A stretch of DNA of 23,705 nucleotides from Lentisphaera sp. (lineage in GTDB: Bacteria > Verrucomicrobiota > Lentisphaeria > Victivallales > GWF2-50-93), in NCBI GenBank assembly GCA_020721745.1, contig DYMC01000009.1, forward strand, positions 1-23,705, given 5' to 3'. The translations under genes and the position numbers were made by a program. Below, piece by piece: positions 13,905-21,773 of this stretch (its first letter is position 1; each line of letters opens with the position of its first letter). Below the pieces are notes generated by a model. That model made no database searches and was not told the origin of the DNA. It saw nothing but the letters and a program-made list of their open reading frames with translations.

Positions 13905-15188
13905 TTATGTTTTTATCTTCTCCGCGGCGCTCCAGAGGCCTGCGGACGGGGTGGAGATGAAATAGACCTCCTCGCCGTCCGGCATGAGGTTGAGCCCGTT
14001 CTTCATCTTTGCCGGATTGTATAGTTCCATCGCCTTGCCGATGTCCATGTAGTCGAAGCCGATGGAGCGGATGTCCTTTTCCGAGAGATGACCCGGGGCG
14101 TATGTGATGGTGAACCTGCCCTCGGAGGAACCGTGTATCAGATGCGCGGTCCCGTGCGTGAGATCCTGGAGGACAGGGTCTGTCTTGAAGACCTTCATCA
14201 CCTTTTCGGTGCCGCAGTAGCCGTATTTCCTGATGAGCCTGTCCACATCCTCCTGTTCGCCAAAACGTTTGAGTCCGGGGGCGATTATGAGGAGCTGTCC
14301 ACCGTCGGCCATAGCCATTCTCGTGCGATAGATGGCCTTGTTGGCGACCCAGGTGCTGTGGAACTCGTCTCCCTGCATGATGGCGACAACCTTTTTCAAC
14401 GGCGGCACAATGTTTATGTTCTGCTTCTGTGATGCCTTTGCGCCGGCGAGGTAGGTGTCGAGATCGTCGCCCCCGTAGAATCCCGTATGGCAGAGCTGCC
14501 CTTTGTTGTCGTATGCCATTACGACCTGCAGGTAGAGGTCCGGCAGTTTTGAGAGATATTCCTTTTCCGCCTTGTTGTAGCAGTCTCTGAGGGGTGTGAT
14601 GAGGCGTCCGAGGTTGTTCTCGATTCCGCAGCATGCGGCCATCATGTGCGAGGCGCAGATCATGTCCTTGCCGCCGAGCCCGATGAAGTAGTTCTTGTTG
14701 TGGTTTGCGAATCCGAGGACCTCGTGGGGGACTATGTGCCCGACATTGATTATCAGGTCCCATTTATCCTCCATGAGCATTCTGTTGACGGACACCGGGA
14801 TGGCCCAGTCCGCCTTGCCCTTGGAGACTTTTTTTACGTAGGAGGCCGGGATCTCGCCTAGTTTAACAACGCCACTTCTCCAGTCGTGGACGTGTATCTT
14901 GTTCTCCGGGACATCTCCGAACATCCACTTGTTCTGCTCCGGGGTGTGGGGGACGTGCTGGCCGAGCGTGGGTATCAGATGCACATCGGCGGATTTCGCG
15001 AAGTGGTGATAGAGATGATTTGTTATCCAGCCTGCGCCGCTGTGCGCACGGGTGATGTCCGGAGGCAGGAGCAGCACCTTCCTGGGATTGCCGCAGATCC
15101 TCTTTTCCGCCTCTTCAGCGAGCTTTTCGGCGAGAGCCAGCATCCTCTCGCGGCCTATGCTCTTGCCTTCTTCAATTATCCAGGGCAT
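13905..15188 (-). CDS. larA: LarA-family nickel-pincer racemase/epimerase homologue (DUF2088)
   Basis: The 427-residue protein belongs to the lactate racemase catalytic family. The PPDITRAHS motif gives D44 and R47, matching DxTR of LarA. H78 in TLGQHVPHT matches the catalytic H108. H155, K165 and H181 have exactly the spacing (10 and 16) of LarA H174, K184 and H200, which hold the nickel-pincer nucleotide. So the cofactor site looks intact. No larB, larC or larE cofactor gene is in the window. The substrate may be lactate or another 2-hydroxyacid, since the family is broad. The ATG follows AAGGA by six bases. It appears monocistronic. Confidence 0.85.
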   Translation of the reverse strand: MPWIIEEGKSIGRERMLALAEKLAEEAEKRICGNPRKVLLLPPDITRAHSGAGWITNHLYHHFAKSADVHLIPTLGQHVPHTPEQNKWMFGDVPENKIHVHDWRSGVVKLGEIPASYVKKVSKGKADWAIPVSVNRMLMEDKWDLIINVGHIVPHEVLGFANHNKNYFIGLGGKDMICASHMMAACCGIENNLGRLITPLRDCYNKAEKEYLSKLPDLYLQVVMAYDNKGQLCHTGFYGGDDLDTYLAGAKASQKQNINIVPPLKKVVAIMQGDEFHSTWVANKAIYRTRMAMADGGQLLIIAPGLKRFGEQEDVDRLIRKYGYCGTEKVMKVFKTDPVLQDLTHGTAHLIHGSSEGRFTITYAPGHLSEKDIRSIGFDYMDIGKAMELYNPAKMKNGLNLMPDGEEVYFISTPSAGLWSAAEKIKT

Positions 15189-15377
15189 GATATATCCTTC
15201 TTTTTATGTTTTAATCGCACTCTAGAATAGACCGTAAATCTTGAAAATCAAGCGTCATGGAAGTTGGGATGCAAGAGCTCAGCAAACCCCGTCATGATTG
15301 AGACATCGCGGAGCTTGTCCGCCTCTCTCCACGGGAGAGCCGGCGGGCTTGTCCGCCCCTGCGGCGGGGACACGCCT
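15189..15377. other. Intergenic region upstream of the larA-type gene
   Basis: No gene is visible. The stretch contains a GGCGGGCTTGTCCGCC-type hairpin around 15341-15356 and the larA leader. The promoter cannot be placed with confidence. Confidence 0.4.
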
Positions 15378-15459
15378 GAATGGTGCTAAGTTAAGGCACT
15401 TTTGTCGGAGTTCACAGCTTCAGTGCGGGCTGTTTGTGCCCCTTAACTTAGCGTCATTC
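15378..15459. repeat. 82-bp miniature element with GAATGRYGCTAAGTTAAGG terminal inverted repeats
   Basis: The left end GAATGGTGCTAAGTTAAGG (15378-15396) and right end CCTTAACTTAGCGTCATTC (15441-15459) are inverted repeats with two mismatches, and a GCAC/GTGC pair continues inside. There is no coding capacity. It looks like a MITE. A solitary end of the same type is near 13605-13622, on the other side of the larA-type gene. Confidence 0.7.
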
Positions 15460-15490
15460 GGGTCACGTCTTTACTGAACTCGGACGGCTG

Positions 15491-16660
15491 TCATTCAGGT
15501 TTCTTGACGGGAAATTCAAGTTTAAAAACCGTTCCGGCCCCCGGTGTCGAAACAAACGAGACCTTGGCGCCCAGATATTTTTCCGCTATAAGTTTGACGC
15601 TATAGGTTCCTATCCCCCTGTTGCTCCCCTTGGTTGAAAATGATCGCTGGAATATTTGCAGCTGTATTTTTTCTGGTATCACAGAACTGTTGTGGCAGGA
15701 AAACCAAAAAGTCGAACTGTCCCTTCCGCAATTCATAGTTACGGTTTCACCCCCTGCGGATGCCTCAAGCGCATTCTTCGCAAGGTTGCCAATGGCTCTG
15801 AACAAAAGAGTCGCATCGCTGACAAAGGAAAAGTCACATGCATCTTCGTTTATGATGATTTTCTTATCATTCGCAACTTCATGTGCGCTGAAGGCCGAAA
15901 CCACCTTTCGCAGGATTGACAGAGAACTGATTTGCGAGATATTCAGCTGAAGATCGTTGTTTTCCGCGTCCAGCAGTTGCTTCTGACTCCGAATCTCCTC
16001 CATCAGTTCGTCGGCCGATACATTTAATAGTTCAATCATCTCTTTGGTTGAAAGAATCTCTGCTTTCAGCAACTTTGCAATGTTGCTGATGTTCCCGGCT
16101 ACATTCATGACATCGTGGAAGAATATTCTCTCAAGCACACGCCGTCTCTTCTCGTCGCCAATATCAGAGAGTATTACCAGACAGTATTTTTCTTTGTCAA
16201 CGATGAAAGGTTTTGCCCAGATTTTTAGATCGAGAGATGAAAATCCGCTTGCCAACTTCCTGCTTATCCGACATTCACTGACGGATGCCTTCCCATCCAT
16301 TGCCTCAAGTATGGCAAGCATCGCCCCGCAGGATTTGCATGCCTCGGTAGTCCCGCATCCCGATTCAGCATTCAATCCGTGCTGGCAAAAAAGCAGTTCA
16401 CCTGGTCTAAGCCCCTTGAAAATTCCACCATTTTCACTCTTTGCTAATTTCTCAATCGCGGCGTTGCCAAAAATTATCTGTCTGTTCCGGTTAAGTATGA
16501 GAATAAGGTTCGGCATCAAATCCAGCGTTGAATACATTTCTTTGAGCGCCTCAATCCGTCGGCTTTGAATAAATATTTCTTCATCGCGCGACCTCGCAGA
16601 ACTTGCAAATTCACTGGCGCCTTCTTTAAAAGTCGAATTGAGTATTTGTAGAGCAGACAT
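15491..16660 (-). CDS. PAS-domain sensor histidine kinase with a Cys/His cluster
   Basis: The 389-residue protein starts with a helical lead (1-45), then a PAS domain (about 46-165) and a kinase core. The PAS domain contains RPGELLFCQHGLNAESGCG then EACKSCG, giving C92, H94, C102, C108 and C111, a likely metal, Fe-S or redox site. The H-box is FFHDVMN with H182, the N-box NLAKNALEA (292-300), and the G-box RGIGTYSVKLIAE (348-360). No transmembrane helix is seen, so it is probably a soluble sensor. No response regulator is adjacent, making it an orphan kinase. I infer sensing of redox state or a ligand by the cysteine cluster. Confidence 0.88.
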   Translation of the reverse strand: MSALQILNSTFKEGASEFASSARSRDEEIFIQSRRIEALKEMYSTLDLMPNLILILNRNRQIIFGNAAIEKLAKSENGGIFKGLRPGELLFCQHGLNAESGCGTTEACKSCGAMLAILEAMDGKASVSECRISRKLASGFSSLDLKIWAKPFIVDKEKYCLVILSDIGDEKRRRVLERIFFHDVMNVAGNISNIAKLLKAEILSTKEMIELLNVSADELMEEIRSQKQLLDAENNDLQLNISQISSLSILRKVVSAFSAHEVANDKKIIINEDACDFSFVSDATLLFRAIGNLAKNALEASAGGETVTMNCGRDSSTFWFSCHNSSVIPEKIQLQIFQRSFSTKGSNRGIGTYSVKLIAEKYLGAKVSFVSTPGAGTVFKLEFPVKKPE

Positions 16661-16813
16661 ACAATGTTTCCAGTCCTAGATCATGTTTGTATTCCCCGTT
16701 GTCTCCGCCCTCCAGTTACGCAGAGCGTCACACTGTCTGATCATGGGCTGCTCGTTGTTCCTGGCTTCAGCAGCGGACACTTTTCCCCGATAATCAGATT
16801 ATTATCCGGGACA

Positions 16814-17566
16814 TCACATCAGCAGCCCGCCGTCAATGTTCACCACCTGCCCGGTGACATAGTCGGAGTCCGCGGAGCACAGGAAATATACCACGGATGC
16901 GACATCCTCCGGATTCCCCGGCCTCTGCATAGGGGTCACCTTCATGAACGCTTCCGTCGCCTGCCCGGAAAGATTCTTCGTCATCTCCGTGAGTATGTAT
17001 CCGGGGGCCACTGCATTCACATTGATGTTCCTGGATGCAAGCTCCTTCGCGGCCGTCTTCGTAAGGCCTATAACACCAGCCTTCGACGCCGAGTAGTTCG
17101 CCTGCCCCGGATTGCCCATCCTCCCGACTACAGAGGCTATGTTCACTATCTTCCCGCTCCGGGCCTTCATCATCGGACGGCATGCCGCCTTGATGAAGTT
17201 GAACGTCCCCTTCAGATTTACGGACAGCACCTTGTCCCAGTCGTCGCCGCTCATGCGCATTATCAGCGTGTCACGCGTGATCCCGGCGTTGTTGACCAGA
17301 ATATCGAGCGAGCCGAGCTTCTCGACCGTCTCCTTCACCGCCTTCTCCGCCTCCTCGAACTTGGTCACATCGGCGGCCACGGCAATCGCGTCAACACCAA
17401 GCCCCTTCATCTCCTGGGCCGTGCCCTCGGCGGCATCCTGCAGAACATCCACCACTGCGATTTTCGCACCCTCCTTCGCAAGCCGCGTGCATATCGCCTT
17501 GCCTATCCCTCTCGCCCCGCCTGTGACCAGCGCAACCTTCCCCTCAAGCCTCTTCGCATCCGACAT
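16814..17566 (-). CDS. fabG: 3-oxoacyl-[acyl-carrier-protein] reductase FabG
   Basis: The 250-residue short-chain dehydrogenase has TGGARGIG (15-22) for NADPH, NNAG (92-95), and the catalytic triad S145, Y158, K162 in YSASKAG. Length and the C-terminal VTGQVVNIDGGLLM are typical of FabG, which reduces 3-oxoacyl-ACP in fatty-acid elongation. It lies 16 bases after fabD, so the two are probably co-transcribed. The acpP gene that often follows fabG is absent; a histidine kinase gene ends the region instead. One GCGA-WWW-TCGC palindrome lies within it. Confidence 0.95.
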   Translation of the reverse strand: MSDAKRLEGKVALVTGGARGIGKAICTRLAKEGAKIAVVDVLQDAAEGTAQEMKGLGVDAIAVAADVTKFEEAEKAVKETVEKLGSLDILVNNAGITRDTLIMRMSGDDWDKVLSVNLKGTFNFIKAACRPMMKARSGKIVNIASVVGRMGNPGQANYSASKAGVIGLTKTAAKELASRNINVNAVAPGYILTEMTKNLSGQATEAFMKVTPMQRPGNPEDVASVVYFLCSADSDYVTGQVVNIDGGLLM

Positions 17567-17582
17567 TTCATTCTCTCCTATA

Positions 17583-18509
17583 TTAGTTGACTGAAAAACT
17601 CTTGAAATCCTCCAGGTTCTTCGCCGTGTTCACATTGAAAGTCTTTATACCGGGATTTATCCTCTTCACCAGCCCCGTCAGCACATTGCCAGGGCCAAAT
17701 TCAACGATAGCATCGGCTCCCGCGGAGCAAAGCGAGCGGACGCAGCCCTCCCAGAGCACACTGCCGGACACCTGCTTAGCCAGGTTAGCCCTGATATCCT
17801 CCACCGATGAGACCATCCCGCCGACTACATTCTGGGCGACAGGAATTTTCGGCGCCCCGAACTTCGTCCCGGCCAGCACTTCCGCGAATTTCGCAGCCGC
17901 ACCAGCCATCAGCCGGGAGTGATATGCCCCGGCCACTTTTAGAGGAATTATCTTCCGGACCCCGAGTGCCTTGAGCTTCTCTATCGCCGCGGCGACCTTC
18001 GTCTGCTCGCCGCTTATCACTATCTGCCCCGGACAGTTGAGGTTCGCCATGTCAACATCGGACTCGGAACATGCCTTCGATACAAGCCCGGCATCCGCAC
18101 CGAGCACGCTCGCCATAGCGCCCTTCGTCTCGGAACAGGCCTGGTCCATCAGCTCGCCCCTGCGGGCGACAAGCCTCAGACCGTCCTCGAATGAAAATAC
18201 TCCCGCACAGCAAAGCGCCGCCAGCTCGCCCAGGCTCAGACCTGCGACGGCAACAGGCTTCACATCAGGATAAGCCGCCTTGAACGCCTCGAGACACGCG
18301 CAGCTCACCGTGAATATCGAAGGCTGGCAGAACTTGCTCTGGGTAAGCTTGTCCTCGGGACCGTCAAAGCAAAGCCCGCCCACCGGCCAGCCAAGAACCT
18401 CGTCCGCCTTCTTGAATATAGCACTCGCAGATTCATTCGCCCCGGCAATGTCCTTCCCCATGCCCACAGCCTGCGCTCCCTGCCCCGAAAAAACAAATGC
18501 AAACTTCAT
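17583..18509 (-). CDS. fabD: Malonyl-CoA:ACP transacylase FabD
   Basis: The protein of about 308 residues carries the acyltransferase nucleophile in GLSLGE (S94 counting from an upstream in-frame ATG, S92 from the chosen start), the histidine in GAYHSRLM, and the oxyanion-forming QG of FSGQGAQ near the N-terminus. It loads malonyl groups onto ACP. I chose the ATG at 18507-18509 because GGAGGAG is six bases upstream; the ATG two codons earlier abuts that site directly. PGQGSQ, usual in the family, is FSGQGAQ here. fabG follows immediately. fabH and plsX are not in the window. One GCGA-WWW-TCGC palindrome lies within it. Confidence 0.95.
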   Translation of the reverse strand: MKFAFVFSGQGAQAVGMGKDIAGANESASAIFKKADEVLGWPVGGLCFDGPEDKLTQSKFCQPSIFTVSCACLEAFKAAYPDVKPVAVAGLSLGELAALCCAGVFSFEDGLRLVARRGELMDQACSETKGAMASVLGADAGLVSKACSESDVDMANLNCPGQIVISGEQTKVAAAIEKLKALGVRKIIPLKVAGAYHSRLMAGAAAKFAEVLAGTKFGAPKIPVAQNVVGGMVSSVEDIRANLAKQVSGSVLWEGCVRSLCSAGADAIVEFGPGNVLTGLVKRINPGIKTFNVNTAKNLEDFKSFSVN

Positions 18510-18549
18510 CCACATCTCCTCCGCTTATTCCTGCTCCGGGAAAGCCAAT

Positions 18550-18577
18550 AAAATACACCGTTCCCACGCATAAACAA
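18550..18577 (-). promoter_or_regulatory. Possible fabD promoter
   Basis: On the minus strand TTGTTT (rc at 18572-18577) and TATTTT (rc at 18550-18555) are 16 bases apart, about 40 bases before the fabD start. The match is only fair, and nothing else in the 150-base gap looks better. Confidence 0.3.
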
Positions 18578-18664
18578 GAGAGAATATTCCCATTCAGGGG
18601 CTTTTATCGTGGCCTGTGAAAAAATAGGGAAAGGCAGAGAACGCGCGCCGGAATCAACATTCCA

Positions 18665-19603
18665 TCATCCCAGATGCCTGTGGAAGCCATGGATAAAATC
18701 GGCCACGGGCATTTCCTTTCTGCCGTCGGGATGGATAATTTTCAATGCGAGCGAGCCTCTGCCGCATGCAACCGTGAAAGCCTGTTTCGAGAGATGGAAT
18801 CCGCCCGGGGGCAGGTCGAGAGGTCCGGCGATGGACGCGCTGACGATTTTCAACCTGTATTTCCGCCCTAATATCTCGAATTCCGAAAAAGCCCCGGGCC
18901 AGGGATGATAGGCGCGGATCTTCCGCTCTATGACTTCCGCATCCTCGCTCCAGTCAATAGCACCCTGGCTCTTTTCTATCTTCTTCGCGTAAGTCGAGGC
19001 GGAATCGTCCTGGGGAACAGCCTTCAACTCCCCTGAAAATATCCTCAGAACCGTGTCCACCGCATGCTCTCCCGCGAGATCCGCAAGCTTGTCCTCGAGA
19101 CTATGCGCAGTGTCGTCGCTTGATATCCCGGTTGCGAATTTCGCAAAGACAGGCCCCGTGTCGAGTCCCTTCTCCATGCGCATGAATGATATCCCCGCCT
19201 CCTTGTCGCCCGCGAGAATCGCGGCCTGCACCGGCGCGGCGCCGCGATGCTTCGGAAGAAGCGAGCCATGGACATTCAGCGGCTCAACCTTTGGCAGCGA
19301 CAGAATCTCGCTCTTTAAAATCTCCCCATAGGAGGCGAGAAATATGAAGTCAGGATTCAGGGCTCCGGCCTCGGAGATGAAATCCGGGGCGTTCGCGCAT
19401 TTTACCTTCTTGAGCGCCATGCCGTGCAGCTTGGCAAATTCCCCGACAGGCGTGGGCGTGGGATGCAGCTTCCTCCCGGCGGGCTTGTCCTCCTGGGTCA
19501 CCGCCCCGAGAAAATCTATCTCCTCCGAACCTGCGATTTTCGCAAGCGACGGAAGCCCGAGCCTCCCCGAACCGATAAAAAGAACCTTTGGTCTGGTCTT
19601 CAT
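18665..19603 (-). CDS. fmt: Methionyl-tRNA formyltransferase Fmt
   Basis: The 312-residue protein has the formyltransferase core with catalytic N110, H112 and D148 in PLNVHGSLLPKHRGAAP and KGLDTGP, plus SYGEIL before them. The C-terminal OB-like domain follows, with RAYHPWPGAF near 230-239. It formylates initiator Met-tRNA using 10-formyl-THF. The residue after NVH is G rather than the more usual P or A. The ATG overlaps the PIN remnant stop as ATGA. There is no def gene beside it. The promoter inside the repeated element (20182-20210) points this way and may drive the gene. Two GCGA-WWW-TCGC palindromes lie within it. Confidence 0.94.
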   Translation of the reverse strand: MKTRPKVLFIGSGRLGLPSLAKIAGSEEIDFLGAVTQEDKPAGRKLHPTPTPVGEFAKLHGMALKKVKCANAPDFISEAGALNPDFIFLASYGEILKSEILSLPKVEPLNVHGSLLPKHRGAAPVQAAILAGDKEAGISFMRMEKGLDTGPVFAKFATGISSDDTAHSLEDKLADLAGEHAVDTVLRIFSGELKAVPQDDSASTYAKKIEKSQGAIDWSEDAEVIERKIRAYHPWPGAFSEFEILGRKYRLKIVSASIAGPLDLPPGGFHLSKQAFTVACGRGSLALKIIHPDGRKEMPVADFIHGFHRHLG

Positions 19604-19890
19604 CTTCTGTTTTTCTCCAAAAAACGCCTTGGACTGACGATTTCGACGCCCTCGAATCTGGTCAGAGACAGAAGATCATTGTCTCCGGTGATGATGAAAT
19701 CCGCCTTGGCCGCCTTGGCCAGCCCCAATACCACATGGTCATCAGGATCCCTGCAGACGTTTCCATCCATCTTCAGGGGAATCATCATCTTCGATCTCTC
19801 CTTAAGCGTCCTTACATATGCCTCCGCTGCCGAATGCGGAATTTTTATCTTTGAGATACCTGATTTCGTGATGGTCTTTTTGGCCATCAT
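19600..19890 (-). pseudogene. PIN-domain toxin-like protein, 5'-truncated
   Basis: The C-terminal half of a PIN-domain protein (PIN_3 / TIGR00305-like) is clear: CRDPDDHVVLGLAKAAKADFIITGDNDLL followed by FEGVEIVSPRRFLE. The N-terminal part with the first catalytic aspartate (LDTN-type) is missing. Upstream the open frame runs into element copy 3 (to 19953), and those residues are element sequence because copy 2 encodes a similar string. An ATGATG with AAAGG upstream near 19885-19890 could start a short product, but nuclease activity is unlikely. The stop overlaps the fmt start. No antitoxin gene is present. Confidence 0.65.
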
Positions 19891-19989
19891 CCTTTTTTGT
19901 TTTTCAACGCGTAAAATAGACCCAGAAATGTATTTTGAAAGCACTTCGGCCAATTGTCTTCACTATTTTTTTCTTTGGATCACCTCCTT

Positions 19990-20130
19990 CTATGTTTTTT
20001 GGACAAAAAATCCGATTTTTATCCCGTTGAGCGTCCTCCCGATCTTCAAACTCTTCATGAGCGCACCGGCAACCGCAAGCCCGCCGTTCGATGTGAAAAT
20101 CTCATCCGTCCTCTCCAGTGTCAGCCTCAT
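19990..20130 (-). pseudogene. Transposase-like N-terminal fragment in element copy 3
   Basis: The 46 codons have the same peptide as the fragment at 13230-13370, ending FFVQKT then TAG. It probably lies within the transcript from the element promoter. It has no catalytic residues. Confidence 0.5.
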
Positions 20131-20181
20131 TTTTCACCTATTGGGTTAATTGTTGCATCTTGAAAAGAATTCATTCAACTA

Positions 20182-20210
20182 ATTATACCACAAATGTTTA
20201 CAAAAGTCAA
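20182..20210 (-). promoter_or_regulatory. Near-consensus sigma-70 promoter in element copy 3
   Basis: On the minus strand TTGACT (rc at 20205-20210), a 17-base spacer and TATAAT (rc at 20182-20187) match the sigma-70 consensus except for one -35 base. Transcription would run through the transposase fragment and PIN remnant into fmt. Confidence 0.7.
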
Positions 20211-20244
20211 GACCCCCCTTTTATCTTTTTTCTATCACTTTTTC

Positions 20245-20649
20245 AGGATATACTGCGGCGGATACGGCTACTACTGCGGGAAAATGGCGGAGGAGACCCC
20301 CTCCATGAATCCGGACGAGGGCAAAACGAAGCCGAAAGAATCCTCCAGGAAACTCCAAAGGAGGGAACGCGCTGAAATTGTGGAGGATCGCGCCCGCCGC
20401 AGAAGGCAGCTGGCGGAAAAACTCGTCAGGATGGAAAAGACAATCGACTCCCTCGAAAAAGAGGAGAAAGAACTGGTCGAAAAAATGTCCCGCCATGAAA
20501 GCGGCACCGATTACGCATCGGTCAACAGGCGTATGCAGGAGATAGACTCCGAAATCCCGGCCGCGATGAAGGAATGGGAGGCGACATCGAAGATGATGGA
20601 GGAGCTTCCGCGGGCTTCCGCCGGGCAAATCTATGCGCCCCTGCCATAG
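20245..20649 (+). pseudogene. ABC-F family ATPase, C-terminal fragment
   Basis: This is the only likely gene remnant on the plus strand. It reads RIYCGGYGYYCGKMAEE, matching the YxGNYSxYxxKR segment that follows the second ATPase cassette of ABC-F proteins. A Lys/Glu-rich coiled coil (ERAEIVEDRARRRRQLAEKL onward) and the MEEL end of the ABC-F C-terminal domain come next. About 130 residues remain of roughly 600; both Walker A and B cassettes are lost at the element boundary. The stop at 20647-20649 overlaps the convergent ROK gene by 19 bases. Intact ABC-F proteins act on ribosomes. Confidence 0.75.
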
Positions 20650-21605
20650 TATGCCGCAACGCTGATCGCCGAATACTCGCCTATCTTGTTGCCGAGCTCG
20701 CTTGGTCTTATCTCCACATCCTTGATCATCTGCGGCCAGGCGAACCGTGGAAGCAGTTTCTTCACCGGGTCGAGAAGCAGATTCCCGGCCGCCAGCGCGA
20801 TAGTCCCCAGCACTATCATCTCCGGGTTGAGTATGTTCATGAAGCCTCCCAGCGCCTGGGCGTTGCGCAGGCAGATATCATCCCACAGGCTCAAGGCGTA
20901 GCCGTTCTTCATTCTGACTCCCTCTATGAGAATCGGATACCCGATTTTGCTCCTGTCTCCTCCGGCAAGCTTCATCATGGGATGGTCCGGCTGCTGGCCG
21001 AGATCGGACATTATCCGCTGCGCGACGGACTTGCCCCCGCAGAAGGCCTCGTAGCAGCCCCTGAGCCCGCAGCCGCACGCAGGGCCATCGGGGTCGAGGA
21101 CTATGTGCCCCATCTCCCCGGCGAGAAGGTCTCTTCCGCGGACCAGCTTGCCCTCCGCGATTATTCCGCCGCCTATTCCAGTGCTCATCGTGAGATAGAC
21201 CATGTTCTTCCGGCCACGTCCGGCGCCGAAAAGCCATTCCGCGAGAGCACCCGCGTTCGCATCGTTGTCCAGATGCACCTTCGGCCTGAACTTGCCGGAT
21301 ATAAAGTCAACTATCGGGATATTGTCCCATTTCTTCATGTTCGGGGATGCATACATGACTCCGGCCTCGATGTCAAGAGGCCCTGGTGCGCCAATGCCTA
21401 TGGCGGATATGTCCTTGTCGGTGATTCCCTGCGACGACATCAGACCTTTCGCGGCCGAGACCATTTGGTCCATTACGTCGCCGGGTTCGCGTTCGGCATT
21501 GACTATTCTCTCCGACGCAACGATTTTCCCGTCGCCGCTACCTATGCAGACGGCTATCTTAGTCCCGCCAATGTCGAATCCCAGATACGCCTTGTTCCCG
21601 GACAT
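20631..21605 (-). CDS. ROK-family sugar kinase (glucokinase-like)
   Basis: The 324-residue protein has the N-terminal phosphate motif GFDIGGTK (9-16), NDAN with catalytic D115, STGIGGGII, and the ROK signature AGEMGHIVLDPDGPACGCG continuing to GCYE. H167, C177, C179 and C184 form the zinc site expected of ROK kinases. The family phosphorylates glucose or N-acetyl sugars; EMGH instead of ExGH is normal variation. The ATG at 21603-21605 follows AAGGAG by eight bases, so the longer frame to 21761 is rejected. It lies downstream of dnaG, separated by a strong nested hairpin, so it is probably transcribed separately. Confidence 0.92.
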   Translation of the reverse strand: MSGNKAYLGFDIGGTKIAVCIGSGDGKIVASERIVNAEREPGDVMDQMVSAAKGLMSSQGITDKDISAIGIGAPGPLDIEAGVMYASPNMKKWDNIPIVDFISGKFRPKVHLDNDANAGALAEWLFGAGRGRKNMVYLTMSTGIGGGIIAEGKLVRGRDLLAGEMGHIVLDPDGPACGCGLRGCYEAFCGGKSVAQRIMSDLGQQPDHPMMKLAGGDRSKIGYPILIEGVRMKNGYALSLWDDICLRNAQALGGFMNILNPEMIVLGTIALAAGNLLLDPVKKLLPRFAWPQMIKDVEIRPSELGNKIGEYSAISVAAYYGRGA

Positions 21606-21664
21606 TTTCCCTGCTCCTTGTGTGTAGTTCACCCATCCTTGATTGATGTGCCGGAAAAGATAGT

Positions 21665-21725
21665 CCGGCGAACGCTTTTTGCAAGAACCCCTGCGGGGGC
21701 CGGCAGGGGGGCGGAGCGTTGCCGG
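21665..21725. terminator. Nested hairpin between dnaG and the ROK kinase gene
   Basis: The outer arms, CCGGCGAACGCT (21665-21676) and AGCGTTGCCGG (21715-21725), enclose an inner CCCCTGC/GCAGGGG stem. It is GC-rich and stable. On the minus strand a short TTCTTGC follows the inner stem. It could end dnaG transcription, although the T-run is poor. Confidence 0.5.
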
Positions 21726-21740
21726 CACGGGCTTGACTTT

Positions 21741-21768
21741 GAGCCAAGGGAAATTTTGCAATTGGTTC
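21741..21768. repeat. Imperfect GAGCCAA...TTTTGCAATTGG element end at the dnaG stop
   Basis: GAGCCAAGGGAAATTTTGC then AATTGGTTC is an imperfect palindrome belonging to the AATTGCAAAA repeat family. It lies a few bases after the dnaG stop codon. A related palindrome, AGGTATTACAAAATTACCT, lies upstream of dnaG near 23618-23636. Confidence 0.55.
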
Positions 21769-21773
21769 TGTGT

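Larger units (their letters stand above)
19894..20247 (-). mobile_element. ~355-bp degenerate insertion element, copy 3
   Basis: This copy is a near-duplicate of 13134-13487 in the same orientation. It carries the same promoter, the same 46-codon transposase-like fragment and the AGAAGGAGGTGATCC sequence. Its left edge adjoins a PIN gene lacking its 5' part and its right edge adjoins an ABC-F gene lacking its 5' part, so it marks a rearrangement breakpoint. Its right end shares CAGGATATACT with window bases 50-60. Confidence 0.65.

Noticed and set aside
19977..19991. GGATCACCTCCTTCT resembles the 3' tail of a 16S rRNA gene.
   Set aside because: No upstream 16S sequence is present; it is inside the repeated element, where the complement reads as a strong ribosome-binding site (AGAAGGAGGTG), and copy 2 has a mismatch (GGAGCACC).
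20221..20628. Minus-strand open frame of 135 codons opposite the ABC-F remnant.
   Set aside because: The plus-strand frame matches the ABC-F C-terminal domain and coiled coil; the minus frame has no recognisable features and no ribosome-binding site.
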